A stretch of 56,566 nucleotides of DNA from Gammaproteobacteria bacterium (GTDB lineage Bacteria > Pseudomonadota > Gammaproteobacteria > Natronospirales > REEB76). The translations under genes were made by a program, and so were the position numbers. Shown in pieces: positions 1-9,600 of this stretch. The stretch lies in NCBI GenBank assembly GCA_035279405.1, contig DATEHU010000022.1, forward strand, positions 1 to 56,566, read 5' to 3'. The notes beneath the pieces were generated by a model. It did no database searches. It was not told the DNA's origin and saw nothing but the letters and a program-made list of their open reading frames with translations. How positions within the stretch are numbered: position 1 is the stretch's first letter; the number at the start of each line of letters is the position of its first letter.

Positions 1-711
1 GCGGCGGCCGGCAATCCGAACCTCAGCCCCTACAAGTCGGTGAACTTCGACGAGTCGCTGGAGTGGTACTTTGCTCCCGGCTCGGTGCTGGCCGCGTCGC
101 TGTTCTACAAGGATGTGAAGAACTACATCATCCAGCAGGCCACATTCCAGCAGCGCATCAACGGCTCCTGGACCTTGCCCGGTTATCTGAATTCGACCGG
201 CAATGCGCAGATTGCCGCGGGCTTGTGCACGCCGGCGGGTGTCTGCCAATACAGCGTCACCCAGCCGGTGGATGGCGGTCACGCCACGGTGAACGGCTTT
301 GCGGTCTCCTACCAGCAGCAGTTGCCGCAGGGCTTCGGGGTGCGTGCGAATTACACCTACTCCAACGCCACCACCAGCAGCGGTCAGCTGATGCCCTACA
401 ACTCGCTGCAGTCCTACAGCGTCAGTCCGTACTACGAGCAGGGACCATTCAGTGCCAGCATTTCCTACAACTGGCGCAGCGGGTATCTGGCCGGCGGCTA
501 CGTGGCGGGTGCGGCTCCGACCAATACGGCGTCCTTCAAGGAGCTGGATGCCTCGGCGGGCTATGCCATCAACGACAACTGGGCATTGAATTTCAGCGCC
601 TTGAATCTGCTGAATTCGACCTACTACCAGTATCTGGCGAATCCCACGCAACTCGCGCAGGAATACAAGACCGGTCGCCAGTATCTGCTCACCATGAGCT
701 ACAAGTTCTGA
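1..711 (+). CDS. TonB-dependent receptor, C-terminal part (5' end outside window)
   Basis: The reading frame is open from the first base, so this is the last 236 residues of a larger outer-membrane protein. The text NPNLSPYKS followed by alternating aromatic and polar beta-strand segments (LEWYF, YNWRSGY, LNFSALNLLNS) and a terminal YKF is typical of the last strands of a TonB-dependent receptor barrel. The final Phe is the usual Bam-recognition residue. Such receptors import siderophores, cobalamin or glycans using TonB energy. The substrate cannot be told because plug and N-terminus are missing. A strong hairpin follows 50 bp after the stop. The family call is good; the substrate is unknown. 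Confidence 0.85.
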   Translation, partial: AAAGNPNLSPYKSVNFDESLEWYFAPGSVLAASLFYKDVKNYIIQQATFQQRINGSWTLPGYLNSTGNAQIAAGLCTPAGVCQYSVTQPVDGGHATVNGFAVSYQQQLPQGFGVRANYTYSNATTSSGQLMPYNSLQSYSVSPYYEQGPFSASISYNWRSGYLAGGYVAGAAPTNTASFKELDASAGYAINDNWALNFSALNLLNSTYYQYLANPTQLAQEYKTGRQYLLTMSYKF

Positions 712-763
712 GCCGTGCAGCGCCAGCGATGGCGCAGTCAGCCAGGAATATCGTGTGATGAGA

Positions 764-799
764 ACCGGCCTGACGGCGCATAAAAGCCGTCAGGCCGGT
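764..799. terminator. Hairpin terminator after the TonB receptor
   Basis: A perfect 14-bp inverted repeat (ACCGGCCTGACGGC and its complement) is separated by an 8-base AT-rich loop. It lies between the receptor stop and the end of the convergent DUF1289 gene. The T-rich tail is weak (CGTGTATTT), so it may act on both strands. Confidence 0.7.
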
Positions 800-833
800 C
801 GTGTATTTACGCGCGGCACGTTTGTGCCGGGAA

Positions 834-1034
834 TCAACGCGGCCAGTCCTCGGGAAAACGTGCCAGGCGCTCGGCGCGGCGTTGCGCCGCGCGCGTCAAT
901 ACGGCGTGCTTCTCAGTCTCGTTCATCTCCGACCAGCAGCGGATTTCCTCCAGCGTGCGTCCGCAGCCGAGACACACCTCATGCTCATCCAGACAGCAGT
1001 TGCGCACACAGGGAGACAGCGCGACATCGGTCAT
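834..1034 (-). CDS. DUF1289 domain small Cys-rich protein
   Basis: A 66-residue protein. The Cys pattern CVRNCC followed by CLGCGRT, then a W-x-x-M segment, matches the DUF1289 family, whose members are 50-70 residues long. Cysteines at 9, 13, 14, 21 and 24 could hold a metal or Fe-S centre; that is inference, as the family has no firm function. The ATG at 1034 was preferred over a GTG six codons upstream because a GGAG lies about 11 bases before it and family members start close to the SPC motif. It is the last gene of a minus-strand run downstream of the HD-GYP gene, 48 bp away. Confidence 0.75.
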   Translation of the reverse strand: MTDVALSPCVRNCCLDEHEVCLGCGRTLEEIRCWSEMNETEKHAVLTRAAQRRAERLARFPEDWPR

Positions 1035-1082
1035 GAAGAACCAACTCCGCACCGGGCAGGCGGCTGCAAGCCTGCGAGGCGC

Positions 1083-2309
1083 TCAGTGCAGTTGCAGCTC
1101 CTGCAGCAGAATCTCGCGTACGTCAATCTGCACGCTTTCGGGTTCAATGATTTCGCTGATGCCGTACTTGGCGGTCAGGCGGCCTGACTCGATGTAGGCG
1201 AGATTCAGGGTGCGCCGCGGCATGAGCGTCTGGCCTGCAGCGTCTCTCACCAGCAGTACCGTGGGATGCAGGCGGCGCGTCTCGTCGGACGCCACGATGA
1301 TGGCTAGGGCCCCGCTGCGCAGCCGGACCAGGGTGCCGAGCGGGTAAATGCCGATGAAGCGTATGAATTTCTCCACCAGGTTCCTGTCAAAGTGACCGGC
1401 CGAGCGCTGGGTGAGCCGGCGCATGGTGGCGGAAGAAGTCAGCTGCTTGCGGTAACTCTGGGGCGTGGTGTAGGAATCGTACACATCGCAGATGGACACC
1501 AATTGCACATAGGGCGGGATGTCGCCGTCCGCCAGGCCGTCCGGGTAACCGCTGCCGTCAAACCGTTCGTGATGGTGGCGCACAATTTCCAGAATACGTG
1601 GATCGAATGTGCCACTGTTCTCCATTTGTGTGGCGGCGTAGACCGGATGCAGCTTCACCAGGCCGAATTCCTCCGCGCTCAGTGCTCCGGGCTTGTTGCG
1701 GATCTTTTCGGGAATGCGCGCCATGCCGACGTCATGCAGCATGGCACCTTCGCCCACGATGCCCTGCAGCTCCTTGTTCCAGCCCAGCTCCGCCGCAAAC
1801 GCCACCGCGAGCGTCGCGGTGTTCACCGCATGCCGCCCGATGCTGGCGTCCTGCTCCGACAGGATGCGCATCCACAGACCTGCCGTGGGGTCGGATGCGA
1901 TGTCGTCAATCAGTCCGGTCACCGCATTGCGCGTCTTCTGCAGGTCTTCGTCCGGCCCGCCAACCGCACTCTCGGCGAGGCGTGTGAGACTGGTCACCAC
2001 ATCATCCCGTTTCTGCTCGATACGCTTGAGGGTGGCATGCAGCTTCTTGGCGCCCTCCCATTCGGTGAACACCACGGTGATCGTGCTGCCGCGCACGGCG
2101 GTATGCAGACGATCCTGGAGTGCCTGCTCGGTGCTGGATTTCAGGTCGTCCACCCACACCTGCCGGCAATGCTGCCGCAATGCGGCCAGGTCGTCATCGC
2201 TTGCGATGACAAAGCCCTGAAACAGGAACGGCGTGCCTTCCCAGGGCCGATCCAGCTCGGCCACATACATGCCCTTCTCGAGTTGCTCCACTGGAAGCTG
2301 GATTTTCAT
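1083..2309 (-). CDS. HD-GYP domain protein (DUF3391 + HD-GYP), probable c-di-GMP phosphodiesterase
   Basis: 408 residues. The N-terminal ~70 residues (MKIQLPVEQLEKGMYVAELD) are a DUF3391 module, commonly found in front of HD-GYP domains. The catalytic domain holds LHDVGM at about residues 191-196 and HHERFDGSGYPDGL near 250, the hallmark HD and GYP motifs, followed by ICDVYDSYT. HD-GYP enzymes hydrolyse cyclic di-GMP to GMP using a bi- or trinuclear metal site. The Lys that normally ends the HDxGK motif is Met here. ATG 2309 is chosen because the DUF3391 motif begins at once; an in-frame start 14 codons upstream is possible. It fits the nearby type IV pilus genes, since c-di-GMP often controls twitching, but no direct link is shown. 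Confidence 0.85.
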   Translation of the reverse strand: MKIQLPVEQLEKGMYVAELDRPWEGTPFLFQGFVIASDDDLAALRQHCRQVWVDDLKSSTEQALQDRLHTAVRGSTITVVFTEWEGAKKLHATLKRIEQKRDDVVTSLTRLAESAVGGPDEDLQKTRNAVTGLIDDIASDPTAGLWMRILSEQDASIGRHAVNTATLAVAFAAELGWNKELQGIVGEGAMLHDVGMARIPEKIRNKPGALSAEEFGLVKLHPVYAATQMENSGTFDPRILEIVRHHHERFDGSGYPDGLADGDIPPYVQLVSICDVYDSYTTPQSYRKQLTSSATMRRLTQRSAGHFDRNLVEKFIRFIGIYPLGTLVRLRSGALAIIVASDETRRLHPTVLLVRDAAGQTLMPRRTLNLAYIESGRLTAKYGISEIIEPESVQIDVREILLQELQLH

Positions 2310-2439
2310 TCGGTGTTCGGAACGGTTTGCGGCTGATTCGGCCTGCCGCAATCCGGCTCTCCATGCGCCCCCGATACGAGAAGTATAGCCTGCGATTTCC
2401 CCGGCTGCGCGTGTGACCGGGTGAGTACCGGGATCCGGG

Positions 2440-3456
2440 TCACACCTGTGTCAGCAGCGCGCACATGAGCACATAGGCGAGACCGCAGGGCAACAGCCAC
2501 AGCGGCTTCAAGCGCCGGCTCAAGCCCAGGAACAGGATCCACAGAACGGCGGCGAACGTGAGCGCCATGGCCAGCAGCATGTCGGAGCGTGCCTGCCAGG
2601 CGCCGAGCTGGATGCCGAAGGCGGGCAGCAACGTGCCCTGAAACACCAGCGCACCCGTGACGTTGCCGAACGCCAGCGTGTCCTTGCGGCGGCGGATCCA
2701 CAGGATGCTGTTGAACTTTTCGGGCATTTCCGTGGCCACCGGGATGATCAACAGTGACAGCACCAGCACGCCGACCCCGGTAAGTTGTGCCAGCTGTTCC
2801 ACACCGTGCACGAACAGTTTCGCGCCCACAATGATGAGTGCCAGACTCAGCACGAGTTGCGCGATTTCCAGCCCCAGCGTCTGCCGCAGGCGCAGGCGTG
2901 CCAGCAGCAGCGGCGCATCCGCCGTGGTGCCGTGGCCCTGCTCCACGAGAAAGCGCGAAGCGCGCACCGTGTTGCGCACGTAAATGACGTAGATGAATAC
3001 CAGCGCCGCGGAGGCCAGCATGCGCGGCGCCGCCTGCTGCAAGGGGATGAACAGCGCCAGCAGCGTGATCAGGAATGCCACCAAAAAATACAGCAGGTCG
3101 CGGTACAAGCCGCTGCTTTCCGGCGTGAGGGCCTCGCGCCAGCCGCGCTTGGCGCCGGCGAACACTGCGATCAATGTCATGGCCACCGAGGCCAGCATCA
3201 GCGGAGCGCCGAGGATGGCACCGATGCCCACATGTTCGCGCACCACCGTGGTGCTGGCGCCGCCGAAAAACACCGCAACGATGGGTACTATGGTCTCGGG
3301 CAAAGCCGTAGCCACTGCGGCCAGCACCGAGCCCACCAGGCCCTGCGAGAGACGGTAGCGCTGACCCACGTGCTCGACCGCGTTGGTGAACAGCTCGGCG
3401 CCCGCAAGAATGACGAGCAGGGCCAGCAGCAGCGCGCCGGCATCAAACGCCAACAT
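2440..3456 (-). CDS. Calcium/sodium antiporter family (CaxA/YrbG-like) membrane protein
   Basis: 338 residues with about ten hydrophobic segments. The first alpha-repeat motif is seen as VATALPETIVPIVA near residue 50. A second, inverted repeat follows after residue 215 (PVATEMPEKFNSIL), where the acidic residue is retained. This twin-repeat layout defines the cation/Ca2+ exchanger superfamily of inner-membrane exchangers. The transported ion is not proven; bacterial members exchange Na+ or H+ for Ca2+. It lies 130 bp upstream of the HD-GYP gene on the same strand, with a separate transcription unit possible. Confidence 0.8.
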   Translation of the reverse strand: MLAFDAGALLLALLVILAGAELFTNAVEHVGQRYRLSQGLVGSVLAAVATALPETIVPIVAVFFGGASTTVVREHVGIGAILGAPLMLASVAMTLIAVFAGAKRGWREALTPESSGLYRDLLYFLVAFLITLLALFIPLQQAAPRMLASAALVFIYVIYVRNTVRASRFLVEQGHGTTADAPLLLARLRLRQTLGLEIAQLVLSLALIIVGAKLFVHGVEQLAQLTGVGVLVLSLLIIPVATEMPEKFNSILWIRRRKDTLAFGNVTGALVFQGTLLPAFGIQLGAWQARSDMLLAMALTFAAVLWILFLGLSRRLKPLWLLPCGLAYVLMCALLTQV

Positions 3457-3570
3457 TCGCGGTCTCCCGATCCGGCACTGTGCGCCCGGTTACCCGCGCG
3501 CCTGTGCGCGGGTTATGGAACTCGAACGGATGGCGGCGTGTCCCTGTACCCGCCGCCAGTGCGCAGTCGG

Positions 3571-4209
3571 TCAATGCACGGCCCGCGATTTCTGGCGCGC
3601 GGCCTGCAATGCCTGAATGAACACCGCGACGGGCTGGGCGCCGGACAGCGCGTAACGTCCATCCAGGATGAAGAACGGCACGCCGCCGATCCCCAGGCGG
3701 TGTGCGGTGTGCAAATCCTCCAGGACCTCCGCGCGCTGCTCGTTCCCGGCGAGCCACGCGCGTAGGTCTCCGGTGAGACCCGACGCGCGCGCCAGCTCGA
3801 CGAGCGTGTTGGTGTCTCCCAGGTCGCGACCCTCGACGAAGTAGCCCCGGAACAAGGTTTCCACCAGGTCCGCGGCGCGCTGTTGTGTATCCGCGAGGCG
3901 AATCAAGCGGTGCGCATTCAAGGTATTGGGGCTGCGGGCGATCTTGTCGAACTGGAATTCGATACCGGCGCCGCGCCCGGCTTCCTCGATGCGTGCGTGG
4001 ATTGCGCGCACGGCGTCGGGACCGCCGAATTTTGCATCCAGGTATGTGTGCCGGTCGCGCCCCTCGGGCGGCAAATCCGGATTGAGTTGGAACGCGCGCC
4101 AATGAATGTCTGCGGGACCGAGATCAGCCTGCGCGAGTGCCTGTTCCAGGTGACGCTTGCCGATATAGCACCACGGACAAACGCAGTCGGAAAACACCTC
4201 GATGCGCAT
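3571..4209 (-). CDS. DsbA family (FrnE-like) oxidoreductase
   Basis: 212 residues, thioredoxin fold with an inserted helical domain. The N-terminus MRIEVFSDCVCPWCYIGK holds the CPWC redox motif at residues 11-14. The C-terminal GVPFFILDGRYALSGAQP carries the cis-proline region of the FrnE/2-hydroxychromene isomerase-like DsbA branch. There is no signal peptide, so it is probably cytoplasmic, unlike true DsbA. Its start overlaps the stop of the small upstream gene (TGATG), so the two are translationally coupled. The exact substrate is unknown; FrnE homologues are tied to disulfide chemistry under oxidative or metal stress. Confidence 0.85.
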   Translation of the reverse strand: MRIEVFSDCVCPWCYIGKRHLEQALAQADLGPADIHWRAFQLNPDLPPEGRDRHTYLDAKFGGPDAVRAIHARIEEAGRGAGIEFQFDKIARSPNTLNAHRLIRLADTQQRAADLVETLFRGYFVEGRDLGDTNTLVELARASGLTGDLRAWLAGNEQRAEVLEDLHTAHRLGIGGVPFFILDGRYALSGAQPVAVFIQALQAARQKSRAVH

Positions 4210-4442
4210 CAGCGATGCACTTTGGTATAGATGACGTTCGGCAGATCCCCGCGGCGCGAATACACGTGCTCACTGGCGTAATCGGCATAGAAGGCGTCGC
4301 GTTCCTCGGCGGTTTCGAACCAGCGGTAGGACTCCCAGGCCGGGCCGAGCAGATGCGGCGCCGTCATGGGGTTGTCGGGTGGCAGCGTGCAGCGGATGCC
4401 GAAACGTTTACGCGTGCGTTGGGAAAGCATGTCTGGACTCAC
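4209..4442 (-). CDS. Conserved-looking small protein of unknown function, coupled to the FrnE-like gene
   Basis: 77 residues, soluble, no signal peptide or membrane segment. The text WESYRWFETAEERDAFYADYASEHVYSR is rich in aromatic and acidic residues, and the protein ends in NVIYTKVHR. I do not recognise a named domain. The reason to believe it is coding is the TGATG overlap with the downstream DsbA-family start and the consistent composition. The start could also be an internal Met (MLSQRT or MTAPHL). Function unknown. Confidence 0.6.
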   Translation of the reverse strand: MSPDMLSQRTRKRFGIRCTLPPDNPMTAPHLLGPAWESYRWFETAEERDAFYADYASEHVYSRRGDLPNVIYTKVHR

Positions 4443-4508
4443 GGCGCAGGAATGGAGGACTATTTTAACGCGCCGGCGGTGTTGATTCCCGCGCGCTTCC
4501 GCCAGGCC

Positions 4509-6083
4509 TCAACTCTGGGCAAAATAGTTTGCCAGATAATCGTCGAAGGACAGGCGATCGGCGGCTTCGATGCGCGCCTGCTTTGCCAGCGATTCCCGCG
4601 TCAGCTTTGCAAACAGCGCTTCGGTCTCGACCGGCAAGCTGCGTTGCTGGAAGTGCCGGGCATGTTCCTCCGACACGCGCTGCCCGAATTGGAAGAAGCT
4701 CTCGTGCCGAGCGCGCATGTCGGCGAGCACGCGCGCGGAGGGCAGGCGCTCGGGGTTGGCCAGTGCATCGCGCTGTGCCTGCAGCGCTGCGCTGTACGGC
4801 CTTTGCGGGTCGGCGGCATCCAGCACTGCGCAGATGCCCGGCATGCCCTCAAGTACATCCCTGGCCCAGGCGCGCAACCCGATTGCGCGACCGTCGCGTT
4901 GCAGCTCGAGGCCGGGATTGCGGCCGTCGCGTGCGGTTATGGTCTGGTTATGGTTGATCACCGCCTGTTCTTCCCGGGATACCGGGGGACTGTCGGTCAG
5001 CAGACACAGGACCAGCAAGGCTTCGATGAAACGCAGTGCGGCTGTGTCCACGCCCGCCGGGTGCCAGGCGTTCACGTCCAGCGCGCGCACTTCGGCGTAC
5101 ATCACGCCGCGCTCGCGCAGCGCGAGCGCGGCGCGCTCGCCGGGCTTGATGGGTTGCTTGGGGCGCACGAAGGTGTAGAACTCGTTTTCGATCTGCAGGA
5201 TGTTGGCGTTCAACTGGCGGTACTCGCCGTCCACCTTGACGCCGATGGCCTCATATTCAGGCTCCGGTGTGCTGATGGCGTGGGTGAGCGTCGTCACGTA
5301 ATCATTGAGGCTGTTCCAGCTCACACCGATGTGGGCCTGATTCTTGTTCTTGTAACCGATATCGCTCATGCGCAGCGAGGTGGCATAGGGCTCGAAATAG
5401 GTGTGGGCGTCGAACTCGCTGAACGGGGCAGGCTGGCCGTGGAAGAAGCTCTTGCACAACGCCGGCGAAGCGCCGAAGAAATACGGCACCAGCCAGCCGA
5501 GGCGCTGGAAATTGCGCAGCATGCCGAAGTAGCACTCGTCGGTGAACGCGCGCAAAGGCCGGTGGTCGCCGCGCAAATCCCGGAGCGCCGGCCACGATGC
5601 CGGCGGAAACGAGTAATTGAAATGCACGCCGGAAATCGTCTGCATGGTGCGTCCGTAGCGCCAGCCCAGGCCGCGCCGGTACACGTGCTTCATCATGCCG
5701 ATGTTCGAGCCCCCGTAACGCGCGATGGGGATGCTGTGCTCGGATTCCAGTGTGCAGGGCATGCTGCTGGCCCAGAGCATTTCCCCGTCCAGATGCCGGT
5801 ATACGAAGCTGTGGATGTCGGCGAGAAAATCCAGCGTGGCTTCCGGCGTGGCCAGCGGCGGGGTCACGAGTTCAATCAGCGCTTCGGAGTAGTCCGTGGT
5901 GATGTGCGGGTGCGTGAGCGGCGCGCCAAGCGCTGGCGGGTGCATTGTCTGCGCGATTCGGCCGCTGGCATCCACGCGCAGGCTTTCTTTTTCCAGGCCC
6001 TTGAGCCCGCCGCGCAGCAGCGGCGCGAGCGGACCGGCAAGCAGTTTTTCCAGTGAGGCGGCAGTATCTTTGTTGGCGGGCAT
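4509..6083 (-). CDS. gshA: Glutamate-cysteine ligase (gammaproteobacterial type)
   Basis: 524 residues, close to the roughly 520 of E. coli GshA. It joins L-glutamate and L-cysteine in an ATP-dependent step, the first of glutathione synthesis. Visible family signatures are GLEKESLRVD near the N-terminus, ITTDYSEALIELVTP, MPCTLESEHSIPIARYG, the GVHFNYSFP segment and IGYKNKNQAHIGVSWNSL. The ATG at 6083 is chosen because MPANKDTAASLEKLLAG matches the usual N-terminus; an upstream start would add 19 unrelated residues. gshB is not in the window. Confidence 0.95.
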   Translation of the reverse strand: MPANKDTAASLEKLLAGPLAPLLRGGLKGLEKESLRVDASGRIAQTMHPPALGAPLTHPHITTDYSEALIELVTPPLATPEATLDFLADIHSFVYRHLDGEMLWASSMPCTLESEHSIPIARYGGSNIGMMKHVYRRGLGWRYGRTMQTISGVHFNYSFPPASWPALRDLRGDHRPLRAFTDECYFGMLRNFQRLGWLVPYFFGASPALCKSFFHGQPAPFSEFDAHTYFEPYATSLRMSDIGYKNKNQAHIGVSWNSLNDYVTTLTHAISTPEPEYEAIGVKVDGEYRQLNANILQIENEFYTFVRPKQPIKPGERAALALRERGVMYAEVRALDVNAWHPAGVDTAALRFIEALLVLCLLTDSPPVSREEQAVINHNQTITARDGRNPGLELQRDGRAIGLRAWARDVLEGMPGICAVLDAADPQRPYSAALQAQRDALANPERLPSARVLADMRARHESFFQFGQRVSEEHARHFQQRSLPVETEALFAKLTRESLAKQARIEAADRLSFDDYLANYFAQS

Positions 6084-6187
6084 GCATGCGCGTCCGGCCA
6101 TGGGGCGCGTATGGTGACGCAGGCCACGGCCTGCGTGCAAGTCCGAAGCCGCTGCGCTGAATCCGAATCAACCCGGCGAGTGGATGC

Positions 6188-6601
6188 TTATTGGCCCCAA
6201 CAGGTGGTGGAGTTGTCGGTGCCGCCTGAACTGAAAGCGGATTTCTTGCCGGTGTTGTCCAGCTTGAAAGTGAAGCAGCTCGTGTCCCTGGTTTGATTGC
6301 CCTGGGCGGTGGCCGTGAGCACGTATGCCGCAGCGGCAATCGTGCTCGCTAATGAATAATAGCCGTGTTCGCTGGTCGTTGTCAGCGACGGGCAGGCGTT
6401 GTTGGTGTAGCTGAAGTACTGCGTGTAGCAGCGCTCCAGTATCTGCGCGTCCTGCGTGAGCATGCTCTCGACATCCGCGCGGTGTGACTTGAGCACCGAG
6501 CGTTCATAGGAGGGGTAGGCGATGGCCGCGATGATGGCGACGATCGCCACCACGATCATCAGCTCGATGAGCGTAAAGCCGCGCGAGTTATTGCGTGTCA
6601 T
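6188..6601 (-). CDS. pilE: Type IV pilin-like minor pilin PilE
   Basis: 137 residues. It has a short basic leader MTRNNSRG, a prepilin peptidase site G/F at residues 8-9, then the conserved FTLIELMIVVAIVAIIAAIA helix with Glu5 of the mature protein and a YPSYERSV tail. Two Cys (RCYT and NACP) and a third near the C-terminus could form the usual disulfide. It is the last gene of the fimU-pilV-pilW-pilX-pilY1-pilE cluster, as in Pseudomonas, where PilE is a minor pilin that primes and decorates the pilus. ATG 6601 has GGGAG 7 bases upstream. A longer start overlapping the pilY1 stop (ATGA at 6640) is less likely. Confidence 0.9.
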   Translation of the reverse strand: MTRNNSRGFTLIELMIVVAIVAIIAAIAYPSYERSVLKSHRADVESMLTQDAQILERCYTQYFSYTNNACPSLTTTSEHGYYSLASTIAAAAYVLTATAQGNQTRDTSCFTFKLDNTGKKSAFSSGGTDNSTTCWGQ

Positions 6602-6636
6602 GGTCTGCTCCCGCGCGGCGGACTGGCGGCCGCGCT

Positions 6637-9600
6637 TCATTGCAATTGCACCCAGGATTGCCGCCCGGTACCCGCGGCCGCGGATTCGGTGACCGACAGT
6701 ATCTGGCCGGTGCTGCCGCTCGCGAACTTGTACTCCAGGCTGGAGGCGGAGATGATCGCCGGGGTCTGGATGATGCCCACGCTGGATTGCAGGCCGCTCA
6801 CCGGTACGGTGATGGTCTGTGTGCCGCCGCTGCCGTTCGGCACCGTGACGGTTACGTAATCGCCGCTGGTGAAGTGACCGTCGCCGTTCATGTCGAAGGG
6901 CGATTGCATGAGGCGCGAACCGGTGAAGGCGTTCAGCTCCATGAGGTAAGAGGTGCCGCCAAAGCCGCAGGAATTGGTGTTCGGGATCAGAGTAGTAAAC
7001 ACGATGCGGCCGTTGTCGAGTTCCGCGGGGCTGACCACCATCTCGTCTATGCCAGCGGCGCCGGGCTGGTTCAGCAGATCCATGTACCAGCCGGGCTGGG
7101 TCATGGCGCTCGGTCCGCCAGGCGGATTGCTGGTGGTCGGGTTGTTGGTGGTGACGCGGATGGTGTTGGTGACGCCGTTCACGGTCACCTGCTGGGTGGT
7201 GAGAATCTGCTGTTGCAGGAGCTGGCTGCGGGTAATGGCGCCGCTGCCGCCGTCAATGATGGAGTAGAAGGTCTGCACCTGCGGGCTGCTCGGCACCACG
7301 TTGTCGCCGGTCTCGAAGTACTTGCCGGTGCCGAAGTAAATCTGCGGGCTGCTGCTGTTATTGGCGAGGCCCACCACCGGACGCACGGTGATCGGCTGGG
7401 ACTTGCCGCTCGCGTCCACGGCCTTGAACAGGGGCGTGGCCGAGGTGGCACTGGAGCTGATACAGCCGCCGCTGTTGTTGGACACGCACCAGTTGGCCGG
7501 ATTGGTGCTGGTCACGTCGAACTTCCATAGATTGCCCTGCACGTCGCCGGCGTAAATATAGTTGGTCACTCGGTCGCCCGGCTGGTTGATGTCCACCGGA
7601 ACCGCGGCCGCCAGGCCGTCGCTGGTCACGCCGGGAACCTTGATTTCGCGGATCAACTGGCCGTTGAAGAGGTTGATGATGAACAGCGCGGCCGCACCGG
7701 TGATGCTGTCAAAGCCGTTGGAGACAATGACCGCGTACTGGCCGTTGCTCATAAGCGCGATGCTGGCACGCGGGATGGTGTAGCCCAGGTCGCCGTAGCC
7801 CGTGGTGGAACTGTTGACTCCCCACATCACCCAGCTGGACGCATTGGCCTCGGTATTGGAGCCGGGGTTGGTGACGTTGAGCGCGAACACCCCAGTGCCG
7901 CCGGCGCCGGTGCTGCCCACCAGGTAAGTACCCCAACTGGTGCCGTTGAAGGCATCGCCCACGGTCGGAGTGCCGTCCACGTAGAATTGGTGGTTGGCCG
8001 AGTAATTGGGCGCCATCAGCTTGTTGAGTGCCGGTATCACGGCATTGGGCACGAAGGCGAACAGCTCCTTGCCGGTGTTGGCGTCAAACGCGTGCAGCAT
8101 GCCGTCATTGGCGCCCACGTAAATCACCGGCTGGCGGCTGAGATTACTGACGAAGTACTGCGAATAGGTGCTCTGGCCCACGTTCACGCCGTTGACCAAG
8201 GTTGGCGCGTTGTTGTAGGCAAAGTTGTCATCCTGCACGAACAGCGGGTTGCTGTTCACAATGTCGCCGAGCGGGCTACTGCGGGTGCGGAAGCCGTCGG
8301 TGCTGGGCACCGAGCCGCCGCGCAACCAGGTGACGCGATCGGCGCCGAAGCCGTCGGCCGTGCCGGTGCCGGGATTGAGATTGAGCGCGGTCTGCTGCGC
8401 GCTGCTCAGGGTGCTCCATTCGAAGGCGGCCCCCGCGCCCGTGCCGCTGCCGCCGCTCGGGTTCCAGGTGGCGATGTTGCGGCTTGCCGCGCCGGGTATC
8501 TGCTGGGCCGCATCCCAGGTGGCGTTGGCGGCGATGCTGCCGTCCGGATTGACCTTGAAGGCCAGCAACTGGCCGGTCCAGTCGGTGGTCTGGAAGCGCG
8601 CCTGGTAGATGGAGGTGCTGGTATCGAGGCGCGTGGAGTTGGTGGCGATGGCCGCGGCCGAGCCGGTGCGGGAGGCGATGCCTTTCAACGCCTGCTGCAG
8701 TTGCTGGGCTATCAACTGCGGGGTCTGCGCGGCAAACATCTCGCCGCGGCTGTCGAGCGTGGCATGCCAGAGGTCGTCAACGCCGGTGGGGCTGCGGTTC
8801 TGGAAGGCGGAGCCTATGGGCCAGGGCGGCAGATTCTGGAACGGGTTCTGGGTTGCCGGCAGGTTCACGTTCCAGATCAAGCCCTGCTGCACCAGCGTGA
8901 CGGCGTAGGTGTCCATGTGCAAATTGATGTTGCAGTCGAGGCCCGGGGGTGCAGTCGGCGTGCCGCAGGCGGAATCCGGGGTTACTTGCCCGGTCGGCAA
9001 ATCCGGCCGCAGGTTGTTCGCATAGAAATAGGTCGCCAGATCCCCGAGCGTACCGCTCACACCGTCGAGGTACGGTGCTTTGCCGAAGCCCAAGCTGCCG
9101 TAAGGCGCACTGGTACTGGAATCCGTGTTCTTGGATCCGGAAAACGGCCAGGACGGATAAGGATAGCTGGCATAACCGTCCGTGAAGATGATGCCGAAAT
9201 TCTTCTGGCAGGCCTGGGTGATGGGCGCGCCGGAATCGGTGCGCTGGTACTGCTTGCCGATGTATTCGAGCAGATCCCAGGTCGGCGTGCCGCCGCCGCC
9301 GGAGTTGTTGAAAAAATTGGTGAAGAAGGTGGCTTTATCAGAAGCCTTGTTCAGGTCGTACATGGTCAGATTGGTACCGGACCCCTGTTTCGGGCAACCG
9401 TTGCTGCTGTCGCTGTTCATGTAGGCGCAGGCCACGCGCATGTTAGAGAGACCCACGAAGGTTTGGCTCAAAGAGGCCCGCAGGGCCAGATGGCGCTTGC
9501 GGTAATAGCTGAACCAGTTGGCGAAGTTCTGGATCGCGGCGGTGTACTGCGCGCCGCTGGCGAAGTTTGCGGGTTTGATCTCATAGCCCAACATGGGTTC

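Noticed and set aside
4137-6056. 639-codon plus-strand frame opposite gshA
   Set aside because: Antisense to a certain gshA and rich in Gly, Arg and His; no domain.
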